The position numbers and the translations under genes were made by a program. DNA of 64,000 nt. Source: Bradyrhizobium nitroreducens. Its GTDB lineage: Bacteria; Pseudomonadota; Alphaproteobacteria; Rhizobiales; Xanthobacteraceae. Shown in pieces: positions 25,607 to 32,840 of this stretch; position 1 is the first letter of the stretch; each line of letters starts with the position of its first letter. Where the stretch lies: the NCBI RefSeq assembly GCF_002776695.1, contig NZ_LFJC01000003.1:6174951-6238950 (forward strand). The letters are read 5' to 3'. The notes under the pieces are model-generated. The model saw only the letters and a program-made list of their open reading frames with translations. It was not told the DNA's origin and made no database searches.

Positions 25607-27052
25607 ATGACTGAGCAGGTCGTCCACAGCGCGGTTCAACCGTTTTCGGCTCGTGCAGTGCTCCCCTGGGCGGTGGGGCTCTGCATCTATGCTCTGCTGC
25701 TGCTCGCCGGGCCGCGACTGCTCGGTGATCCCGACAGCTATTCTCACATCGAGGTTGGACGCTGGATCATCGCGCACGGCACCCTGCCGACGAGCGATCC
25801 GTTCTCCTTTTCGATGCATGGCGCGCCCTGGATCACTTTCGAATGGCTGTCGGAGGTCATCTATGCCGCCGTCTACGCATTTGCCGGCTGGCCGGGCGTC
25901 GTCGCCATCGCGGCCGCGGCGATCGCGCTCGCCTTCGGCCTGTTCACGTTCTTCCTGCTGCGCGAGCTCTCGCCGACCCTGACGCTGCTGATGGTGATCG
26001 CGGCCGTCGTCCTGCTGGCGCCGCACATGCTGGCGCGGCCCCATGTCCTCGTGCTGCCGCTGATGGTGACCTGGGCGGCGGCGCTGGTCCGTTGCATGGA
26101 CCGCGGCGGGCCTCCGCCCTATTGGGCGCTGCCGCTCTTGGTGCTGTGGACCAATCTGCACGGCAGCGTGGTGCTGGCGCTCGGGCTGATCGGCCCGGCG
26201 GTGCTCGAGGCGCTGCTGCGTGAAGAGCGGAGCGAATGGCCGCGCGTGCTGCTGCGCTGGCTGCCATTCTCGGCGCTTGCCCTCGCAGCGTCCTGCCTGA
26301 CGCCGCACGGGCCGGAACCGCTGCTGATGCCGCTGAAGACGCTCGGCCTCGGCTCCGCCCTCGCCTGGATCGGGGAATGGCGGCCGCAGGATTTCAGTCA
26401 TGTCGGCGGCTTCGAGTTGCTGCTGCTGGGGGGCATCTTCGCACTGTCGCGCGGCGTGACGCTGCCGGTGGTGCGGGCCCTCGTGGTGATCGGCCTGCTC
26501 CATTTCGCGCTGGCGCAGATCCGCAATGCGGATCTGCTGGCCATGCTGGCGCCGCTCTATCTGGCGGCCCCGCTGGGCCGGACGTTCGGCGGGCCGAGCC
26601 GGATCGATGGCGACGGCTCCTCGCGCGGCTTGAGCCTGGCCGCGGTTGCAGCCTTGGCGGCGATCAGCGGACTGGCCCTGGCGCGCGACATCCGGCCGGC
26701 GCCCAACATCACCCCGACGGCCGCCATCGCCCAAACCGACCTCGCCAAAGCGGGGCGCGTGCTCAACGATTATTCGTTCGGCGGCTATTTGATCTATGCC
26801 GGCATTCCCACCTTCATCGACGGTCGTGGCGAATTGTACGGGGGGCCGTTCATCGACCGCTACAATCGTGCGCTGGCGCTGATCGACCTCGGAGATCTCC
26901 TCAAGCTGCTCGACGAATACGACATCGGCGCGACGATGCTCTCACCGCGCACACCGGCAGTTGCGATGCTCGACCGGCTGCCCGCATGGCAGCGCGTCTA
27001 TAGCGACGATGTGGCGGTCGTGCACAAGCGGCGAGATACGCCGCAAAGATAA
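25607..27052 (+). CDS. Polytopic membrane protein, GT-C-like, paralogue of 30556-32046
   Basis: A 481-residue protein with about ten membrane segments and a soluble C-terminal part (about 375-481). After the first segment comes an acidic loop, GDPDSYSHIEVGRWIIAHGTLP, then PFSFSMHGAPWI and EWLSEV. The protein at 30556-32046 has the same layout (DSDSFWQIKIGQWILDHGAMP, YSFTRTGAPWI), and both end with FGGYLI...FIDGRGELYG-type sequence. An acidic motif in the first external loop of a polytopic protein is what GT-C glycosyltransferases use to bind polyprenyl-phosphate sugars, so that role is my inference. The start at 25607 puts the first membrane segment at about residue 20. It converges on the methyltransferase gene, with one base between the two stop codons. 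Confidence 0.7.
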   Translation: MTEQVVHSAVQPFSARAVLPWAVGLCIYALLLLAGPRLLGDPDSYSHIEVGRWIIAHGTLPTSDPFSFSMHGAPWITFEWLSEVIYAAVYAFAGWPGVVAIAAAAIALAFGLFTFFLLRELSPTLTLLMVIAAVVLLAPHMLARPHVLVLPLMVTWAAALVRCMDRGGPPPYWALPLLVLWTNLHGSVVLALGLIGPAVLEALLREERSEWPRVLLRWLPFSALALAASCLTPHGPEPLLMPLKTLGLGSALAWIGEWRPQDFSHVGGFELLLLGGIFALSRGVTLPVVRALVVIGLLHFALAQIRNADLLAMLAPLYLAAPLGRTFGGPSRIDGDGSSRGLSLAAVAALAAISGLALARDIRPAPNITPTAAIAQTDLAKAGRVLNDYSFGGYLIYAGIPTFIDGRGELYGGPFIDRYNRALALIDLGDLLKLLDEYDIGATMLSPRTPAVAMLDRLPAWQRVYSDDVAVVHKRRDTPQR

Positions 27053-27053
27053 C

Positions 27054-27737
27054 TCAAGCGGTGCCGAAGGCGGCGTATTGGCCGCCGAGCCACATGCTGC
27101 TCAGGGCCCCCTCGAGCCTCCGCGCCGGTTTGCTGTCCCAGGGGAGCAGCAGGAAATGCCGCGCGCCGATCTCGCGCAGGCCGCCCGCGGCCATCAGTTT
27201 CCGCGTCGTGCCGGCACCGAGCAAGACGGCATCCCGATCGAACTCACAGCGCGCGACGGCGAGCCGCGTCAGCGGGTTGTACGGATTGTGCTCGATCACG
27301 CAGACAAGCCCGCCGGGGCGCGTCACCCGGCGCATCTCGGCGACGAACTGCGCCCATTCGGCCGGCACGATATGGTGCATCACGCAGATGGCCGTGACCA
27401 GGTCGAAGCTGCCATCGGCAAACGGAAACGTGCGGCCGTCAAACTCGCGGTAGTCGACCTCGCGGTTGTGGGCGCGAGCCTGCGCCAGGCTGGCCGAGGA
27501 CACGTCGATGCCGCTCAGGCGGCCGACCATGCCGTGCAGCAGCGGGTGAAGGCTGCCGACGCCGCAGCCGACGTCGAGCATGTCGGGCCTTTCCGTGCCC
27601 AGCCGCTGCGCGATCAGATCGCTCAGCAGATCGGCCTTCGCCCGCATGAAGAAATCATGCGGCAAGCCCGAGAAGTCGATCGAGGATTGGACCACGTCCC
27701 GGTAGTTGTCGTGGTAGCCGTCGAAGAGTTCGGTCAT
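27054..27737 (-). CDS. SAM-dependent methyltransferase
   Basis: A 227-residue class I methyltransferase. The SAM-binding motif I is MLDVGCGVG (about 53-61), followed by LSGIDVSSASLAQARAHN, the AICVMHHIV loop and MRRVTRPGGLVCVIEHNPYN, a methyltransferase_11/25 layout. The gene starts eight bases after the glycosyltransferase stop, so the two are surely co-transcribed and probably act on the same glycan or lipid. The substrate is unknown. A potential GTG start four codons upstream would overlap the previous stop. Confidence 0.88.
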   Translation of the reverse strand: MTELFDGYHDNYRDVVQSSIDFSGLPHDFFMRAKADLLSDLIAQRLGTERPDMLDVGCGVGSLHPLLHGMVGRLSGIDVSSASLAQARAHNREVDYREFDGRTFPFADGSFDLVTAICVMHHIVPAEWAQFVAEMRRVTRPGGLVCVIEHNPYNPLTRLAVARCEFDRDAVLLGAGTTRKLMAAGGLREIGARHFLLLPWDSKPARRLEGALSSMWLGGQYAAFGTA

Positions 27738-27745
27738 GCGCAGGG

Positions 27746-28741
27746 TCACTCGTTGACGGCGTGGATCGCCGGTGTCGCCGCCGCCTCGTCGCGACCGAAA
27801 CCGACGCGCGTCTGCACCACGTAGAGCGGGCGGCGCTTCACCTCGGCATGGATGCGGCCGACATAGAGCCCCACGATGCCCGTCATCAGCATGTTGATGC
27901 CACACAGCAGCGACACGACGACGATCGTCGAGGACCAGCCGGTCACGAGATGACTGTCCTTGCCGAGCCACAACAGGACCACCCAGCCGCCGTAGAGCAG
28001 CGCCAGACCGGAGACCGTCAATCCGCACCAGATCGCAAGCCGCAAGGGCAGGTCGGAAAAGCCGAGTGCGGCGTTCACCGCGAGGCGCACCATCTTGAAC
28101 AGCGGGTATTTGGTTTCGCCCGCGGCGCGCTCGAGGCGATGGAAGGCGACTTCGGCCTGCCGGAAGCCGAGCCAGGCGATCATGCCGCGCACGAAGCGAT
28201 CCTGCTCCGGCATCTGCATGAGAGCGTCGAGCACCTTGCGATCGATCAGGCGGAAGTCGCCGACATCGGCGGGGATGCCGACGGAGGACATCTTTCCGAG
28301 CAGCCGGTAGAACAGATGCGCGGTCGCACGCTTGAAGCGGCTTTCGCCCTCACGCGACAGGCGGCGGGCGTGGACGATGTCGTTGCCTTCCTTCCATTTC
28401 GCGATCAATTGCTCGATCACTTCGGGCGGGTCCTGCAGGTCGGCATCCATGACGATGATCGCGTCACCTTGCGCGGCGTCCATGCCGGCGGTGATGGCGA
28501 TCTGATGGCCGAAATTTCGCGACAGACCGATGTAGCGAAAGCGCGCGTCGCGCGCGGCGAGCGCCCGCAGCACGATCGAGCTGGAATCGCGGCTGCCGTC
28601 GTCGACGAAGATCGCTTCCGCCGGCCCGTCGAGCCGGGACATGACCTGGTCGAGCCGGCGCAGGAGGACCGGCAGCACGGCTTCCTCGTTGAACACGGGG
28701 ATGACGAGGCTGTAGCGGATCGATCTGGAATTGGCCGCCAT
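27746..28741 (-). CDS. GtrB/DPMS-type family 2 glycosyltransferase
   Basis: A 331-residue membrane glycosyltransferase. The GT-A domain (about 8-230) has VIPVFNEE, FVDDGS (45-50) and the metal-binding DADLQDPP (99-106). Two C-terminal membrane segments (about 238-262 and 273-297) end in VGRIHAEVKRRPLYVV. This architecture matches polyprenyl-phosphate glucosyl/mannosyl synthases such as GtrB, ArnC and DPMS, which load a sugar onto undecaprenyl phosphate for transfer outside. The start at 28741 fits the family; 23 upstream codons are unlike it. It shares an operon with the methyltransferase. No GtrA-type flippase gene was found nearby. Confidence 0.9.
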   Translation of the reverse strand: MAANSRSIRYSLVIPVFNEEAVLPVLLRRLDQVMSRLDGPAEAIFVDDGSRDSSSIVLRALAARDARFRYIGLSRNFGHQIAITAGMDAAQGDAIIVMDADLQDPPEVIEQLIAKWKEGNDIVHARRLSREGESRFKRATAHLFYRLLGKMSSVGIPADVGDFRLIDRKVLDALMQMPEQDRFVRGMIAWLGFRQAEVAFHRLERAAGETKYPLFKMVRLAVNAALGFSDLPLRLAIWCGLTVSGLALLYGGWVVLLWLGKDSHLVTGWSSTIVVVSLLCGINMLMTGIVGLYVGRIHAEVKRRPLYVVQTRVGFGRDEAAATPAIHAVNE

Positions 28742-28895
28742 GCGAGGGATTCCGGCTGGGTTGCAGGGGCGGAAGTCTAGGAGCCGGTGGTTAAGGTCGC
28801 CTTGCCGCAACCATTAAGTGTCTACGGCCCCGGGCATCGCGGGGAGGGAGGATCGGGATGGTGGTTAACCACTCTCGGGCGGCCGCGGCTTCGGT

Positions 28896-30458
28896 CTAGG
28901 GCTTGCGGCGGATCCTGTAGAGGACAAATCGCTCCGAGGTCTCCAGCACCTCCAGCAGATCCGGCAGCGGATTTGCGGCCGGCGATCCCAGCACATAGAG
29001 GAAGTCGAAGTCCCGGTACCAGGTGCGGACAAACGGCGGCGCGTCTGCCGGCGGCCGGCCCGTCGCGATCGCGGCAAGCAGGTCCGACGGCACCGGACCT
29101 CCATAGGGAATGGCAATATTGCGCACGGCCTCACGTGGCCGCACGGGTTGCTTGCCCGTTTCCGTGAACAGGTTGGGCACGAATGCGTTGGCATAGTGCA
29201 CGGCCAGCGTCGGCGCATAATACATCGGATAGGAGGTGAGGTCGGCGAAGGGCGGATCGCCATTGTCGCCTATGCTTCCGACGAGAACGCGCGAGCCGCG
29301 ATCGATCTTCTGGAACGAGGCGATGATGGCCGCATAGTCGGCGCGGTAAGGCAGCCAGACCGAAAGGACGACGGCGAGATTGAGCAGTATGATGCCGCTG
29401 ATCCCAGCGAGCGCTGCCATTCTCCAGGCCCGGTTCGGCAGCGACAGCGAGCAGAAGGCCGGCAGGATCAGAGCCGCAGCGGGAATCACGCGAAGATCGA
29501 CGAACGAGGTTCCGAACAATTTTGAGGGAATGACCAGATAGAGCAGCGCAAAGCCGGTCGCGAGCCAGATCCCGGCCGGCTCGAGCCTGAGGACGCCGCG
29601 CCGTGCGGCGAGCAGCAACGCGATCATCAGCGCCAGCCCTGTCGCGGCCGCGACCGTCAGATTGTAGCCGTTCATGATGCGGAGCGGCCAGACCGGCTTG
29701 AATCCGGGGAACCAGCTCGTGCCCTCGCTTCCGATCGAGCCTGCCGTGACATGCATGATCGCAAACAGCGCAAGTGCCGGGAGAGCCAGCGCGCCAAGCC
29801 GCGCGGCCGCGACGGGGTACGACATCTGCCGGCCGCGGATACGCGACAGCTCGAAAAGGCCAAGCGTCGCGCCGTAAATGCCGAGCGAAAAGAAATGCGC
29901 CACATATAGCGCGGTGACGAAGAGCAGATTGGCGGCGAAGCGCAGCGGCCAGGGGCCGTCGGCCAGCATCAGATAGACCGCGATGCCGAACAGTGCGAGG
30001 CCCAGCCCGAACTCGAAATTCACGAAGCCCCAGCTGAACGGCAGACAGTAGAGAAAGGCCAGCGCAGCGAAGCCGGCGAGATGGACCCGTCCCTTCCGGA
30101 CCCATTCGAGCAGAAGCGCGCCGCCTATGATCAGCAATTGGCTCAGCAGCAGAAACAGCCGCGTGGCAGTCTCGACGCCCGTCAGCCGCGCCAATTGCGG
30201 GACCAGCAGATCCATTCCGAGATTGGGATAGAATGCCCACGCCACTTCGTAATGCGGATTGGCATCGGGGGCGCCGTTCTGGCTCAGAATGTACATGCGG
30301 GCGAGATGGTTGGGATAATCGACCATCGCGGGAATGGGGGTCAGCAGCACCGGCAGAAGGGAGACCGCCGCCAGCACCGCGAGAACGATGATCGCGACGG
30401 TTCGCTCCGAGCCGGGATGAGCCGGAATTGTCAGGGGCGGCTTGCTGGAAGGAGCCAT
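28896..30458 (-). CDS. Polytopic membrane protein of the glycosylation island
   Basis: A 520-residue inner-membrane protein with about eleven hydrophobic segments, starting at about residue 22, and a soluble C-terminal domain (about 400-520). The first external loop has PAMVDYPNHLARMYILSQ with an acidic residue, as in GT-C enzymes. It is only distantly like its two neighbours in size and layout. It lies between the glycosyltransferase and the paralogue at 30556-32046, all on the minus strand. A role in transferring or modifying a surface sugar is inferred from context alone. Confidence 0.7.
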   Translation of the reverse strand: MAPSSKPPLTIPAHPGSERTVAIIVLAVLAAVSLLPVLLTPIPAMVDYPNHLARMYILSQNGAPDANPHYEVAWAFYPNLGMDLLVPQLARLTGVETATRLFLLLSQLLIIGGALLLEWVRKGRVHLAGFAALAFLYCLPFSWGFVNFEFGLGLALFGIAVYLMLADGPWPLRFAANLLFVTALYVAHFFSLGIYGATLGLFELSRIRGRQMSYPVAAARLGALALPALALFAIMHVTAGSIGSEGTSWFPGFKPVWPLRIMNGYNLTVAAATGLALMIALLLAARRGVLRLEPAGIWLATGFALLYLVIPSKLFGTSFVDLRVIPAAALILPAFCSLSLPNRAWRMAALAGISGIILLNLAVVLSVWLPYRADYAAIIASFQKIDRGSRVLVGSIGDNGDPPFADLTSYPMYYAPTLAVHYANAFVPNLFTETGKQPVRPREAVRNIAIPYGGPVPSDLLAAIATGRPPADAPPFVRTWYRDFDFLYVLGSPAANPLPDLLEVLETSERFVLYRIRRKP

Positions 30459-30555
30459 GTCATGGGGTCGCTGAGGTCTCGGCGCGGTGTGCCAGCTCGC
30501 GCCGGCGTCACCTCTAGAAGCATGTCTCTCGTTTTCGAGCCCGTGAAGCAGCTCC

Positions 30556-32046
30556 TCACTTCGACGGCGCCGCGGTCGCGCCGTCTGCGGGGTCTCGCAC
30601 GTGGATCACGGCGATGTCGTCCGCGTAGATCCGCTTCCAGCCCTTGAGCTGGTCGAGGATCTGCGGGCCCGGCGCATCGGCGACCAGGAGCGTCGCATCG
30701 ATCTTGTACTCATCCAGCAGGCGCGGCAGCAATTCGGGCTTCTTGCCCTCGGTCGCCTTGAAGAAGTCCATGACGAATTTCTCGCCGTAGAGCTCGGCGC
30801 GGCCGTCGACGAAGACGGGAATGTCGCGCGAGATCAGATAGCCGCCGAACTGATAGGCGTTGAAGATGCGCTGCGGCTTGAGCTTCTCGAGCAGGTCGAC
30901 GGCCGCAACCGGCGTCTGCGCCATCGTGAAGGTGAAGCGGTGGTGTCCCATGTAGAGCACCGTCGAGGTCCAGCTTGCCGCCACGATCATCAGCGCGCCT
31001 GTGATGGTGACGTAGCGGGCCGGCCATCGGTCCGCGCCGGTGGCGTCGGCTGGAGCGCGCGGGAACATCTGGCCGAGCGGCTTTGCCAGCACCAGCGGCA
31101 CCAGGAATGCAAAGGCCTCGATGCTTCTGACATGGGTCAGCGCGCTCCAGGTCAGGAACAGGATCAGGAAGATCCGCGGCGCCGACAGCACGAGACCGCG
31201 ATAATAGCCGAATGCGATCAGGCCGAGCAGGGCGCCTTCGAACGCGTTGAACGTGGCGAAGTTCGCCGGCATCCATTCGAAGATCAGCGAGAGCAATTCG
31301 CCGAGGCCGAGAATGTTGGTCGCGCCTTGAAGCGTGCGCCAGCCATAGGGCGTGCAGCAGCTCGCGATCAGCGCGGCGATGCCGAACAGCACCCAGCGCG
31401 TGAAGAGCTGGAGCCGTCGTCCTTTCTCGGCATGCTCGACCGCCTCCAGCGAGATCGGGCCGATCAGCGCGAGTCCCAGCACGAAGCCGCCATGCAGATT
31501 GGCCCAGAGCGCCATCAGCGGCAGCCAATACCAGGATGGCGCGCTCCTGCGGTCGGCAGCCGCCATCAACAGGCCCACCCACGCCACCATGACGGGCAGC
31601 GCCAGGATATGCGGCCGCGCCAGCACGTGGTGGATCGACAGCAGCAGCGCCAGCATCGCGAACAGCACGGCGCGCGGGGCTTCGATCTGCGCGTCGAGCA
31701 GATAGACGAAGATGGCGACCGTGAGCGCGATCCCGATCGCGGTGATGATGACCGGACCCGCCCAGCCCCATTGCGCGTGGGACCAGGCGAACAGCACTTG
31801 CGACAGCCAGGACGTCGAGATCCACGGGGCGCCCGTTCGCGTGAAGGAATAGAAGTCGATCGTGGGCATGGCGCCGTGGTCGAGGATCCATTGCCCGATC
31901 TTGATCTGCCAGAACGAATCGGAGTCAGAAAGCAGCGTGTCGCCGACAAAGAGGTAGAACAGGTAGGCGCCGGCACCGACGCATAGCGGCACCAGAGCCC
32001 TCGCGCGGCTCTGCACCGCGATGCTGTTGGCAAAGGAAAGGGACAT
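30556..32046 (-). CDS. Polytopic membrane protein, GT-C-like, paralogue of 25607-27052
   Basis: A 496-residue protein with about ten membrane segments (first at about 18-36) and a soluble C-terminal region. Shared features with the protein at 25607-27052 are the loop DSDSFWQIKIGQWILDHG, APWISTSWLSQ, the HVLARPHILALP segment, the ALWANLHGG turn, CTPYG and the late AYQFGGYLISRDIPVFVDGR. The two lie at opposite ends of the island in opposite orientation. The acidic first loop suggests GT-C chemistry; no substrate can be named. It is the promoter-proximal gene of the minus-strand group 32046-27054. Confidence 0.7.
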   Translation of the reverse strand: MSLSFANSIAVQSRARALVPLCVGAGAYLFYLFVGDTLLSDSDSFWQIKIGQWILDHGAMPTIDFYSFTRTGAPWISTSWLSQVLFAWSHAQWGWAGPVIITAIGIALTVAIFVYLLDAQIEAPRAVLFAMLALLLSIHHVLARPHILALPVMVAWVGLLMAAADRRSAPSWYWLPLMALWANLHGGFVLGLALIGPISLEAVEHAEKGRRLQLFTRWVLFGIAALIASCCTPYGWRTLQGATNILGLGELLSLIFEWMPANFATFNAFEGALLGLIAFGYYRGLVLSAPRIFLILFLTWSALTHVRSIEAFAFLVPLVLAKPLGQMFPRAPADATGADRWPARYVTITGALMIVAASWTSTVLYMGHHRFTFTMAQTPVAAVDLLEKLKPQRIFNAYQFGGYLISRDIPVFVDGRAELYGEKFVMDFFKATEGKKPELLPRLLDEYKIDATLLVADAPGPQILDQLKGWKRIYADDIAVIHVRDPADGATAAPSK

Positions 32047-32073
32047 GCCGCCTCGTCATTCTGTTGTTCTCAC

Positions 32074-32110
32074 CCGAAGCGCGATGAACGATTCATCCCG
32101 TGCGCTTCGG
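32074..32110. repeat. AAGCGCGATGA hairpin repeat, copy 2
   Basis: CCGAAGCGC (32074-32082) and GCGCTTCGG (32102-32110) are perfect inverted arms around GATGAACGATTCATC. The core corresponds to the repeat at 10231-10273. Confidence 0.75.
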
Positions 32111-32375
32111 TTCGAGCGGGCGGCATTGGACCACGGCGGTCATAACTTCGGGTAAACCAGCAGCCTCAGGCCGCCTTCATGTCCCGACAATTTAACGGAT
32201 TGTTTTAGATTTCGATTTACCATCGCCGAATACGCACAAACCGCTCGGTCTTTACGCAGTCGAATTAACTGCGGCGCAATTCTTTGCCTCTACGTTCGGT
32301 TCCATGGTCGGGCGGCGCTGGGAAGCCGAAAAGACCAGATCAGTTGTAGCCTCGTGTACTCATTTGGAGCACTCT
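32111..32375. promoter_or_regulatory. Pilin upstream region
   Basis: About 265 bases with an unusually AT-rich patch at 32185-32285 (TTAACGGATTGTTTTAGATT) before the Flp pilin gene and after a repeat. It probably carries the pilin promoter and the start region of the divergent membrane-protein operon. TTGGAGC lies seven bases before the pilin ATG. Confidence 0.4.
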
Positions 32376-32540
32376 ATGAAGAACCTCGTTGCGCGTTTCG
32401 TGAAGGATGAATCCGGCGCCACCGCCATTGAATACGGCCTGATCGCCGCCGGCATCGCGCTGGCGATCATCACCGTCGTCAACAACCTCGGCACCACGCT
32501 GAACACCAAGTTCACCTCGATCTCGTCCAGCCTCAAGTAA
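32376..32540 (+). CDS. Flp/Fap-type pilin
   Basis: A 54-residue type IVb Flp pilin. The prepilin site is ESG-ATAIEYGLIAAGIALA, with the conserved Glu at +5 after the Gly and a hydrophobic assembly helix. It would be cleaved by a TadV/CpaA-type peptidase and polymerised by a Tad machine into an adhesive pilus. No tad or cpa gene is present in the window, so the pilin is isolated from its machinery. A strong terminator follows 25 bases downstream, consistent with a one-gene, highly expressed unit. Confidence 0.93.
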   Translation: MKNLVARFVKDESGATAIEYGLIAAGIALAIITVVNNLGTTLNTKFTSISSSLK

Positions 32541-32565
32541 GAGCGGACGATCTAGAGATTTCCGG

Positions 32566-32592
32566 GAGCCCCGTCCTCGACGGGGCTCTTTT
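32566..32592 (+). terminator. Rho-independent terminator after the pilin gene
   Basis: GAGCCCCGTC and GACGGGGCTC flank CTC and precede TTTTC, forming a near-perfect stem. Confidence 0.93.
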
Positions 32593-32672
32593 CTTTGGGC
32601 CGGCTTGTCAGGTCGACCTCTCAAGTTTCTTGGGCGATGCTTGCCAGTCCGGTCGAGGTAGAATGTCGCGAC

Positions 32673-32840
32673 TCAGATCGAGGCCTCGGCGAGCGCGATA
32701 CCGGCAGCGACGTCGATGATGTCATGCGCGCCGATCACCGGCGTCGCCAACGATCATCAGCAGGTTGAGCGCGGCCGAGATGCCGCGGAGGCCGCGCACC
32801 GGCCACGGCGCCCACATGCAGAGCACGGCCGATGCGGCGG
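32673..32840 (-). pseudogene. Remnant of a PAP2-like membrane phosphatase gene
   Basis: On the minus strand this stretch reads PVRGLRGISAALNLLMI and then, after a shift of one base near 32750, ATPVIGAHDIIDVAAGIALA ending in a TGA at 32673-32675. The G-A-H...D-V..G-I pattern resembles the last catalytic motif of PAP2/inositol-phosphotransferase-type proteins. There is no start, the frame is broken and the upstream part is missing. It abuts the stop codon of the giant RTX gene, so that gene's arrival may have cut it. Confidence 0.55.
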
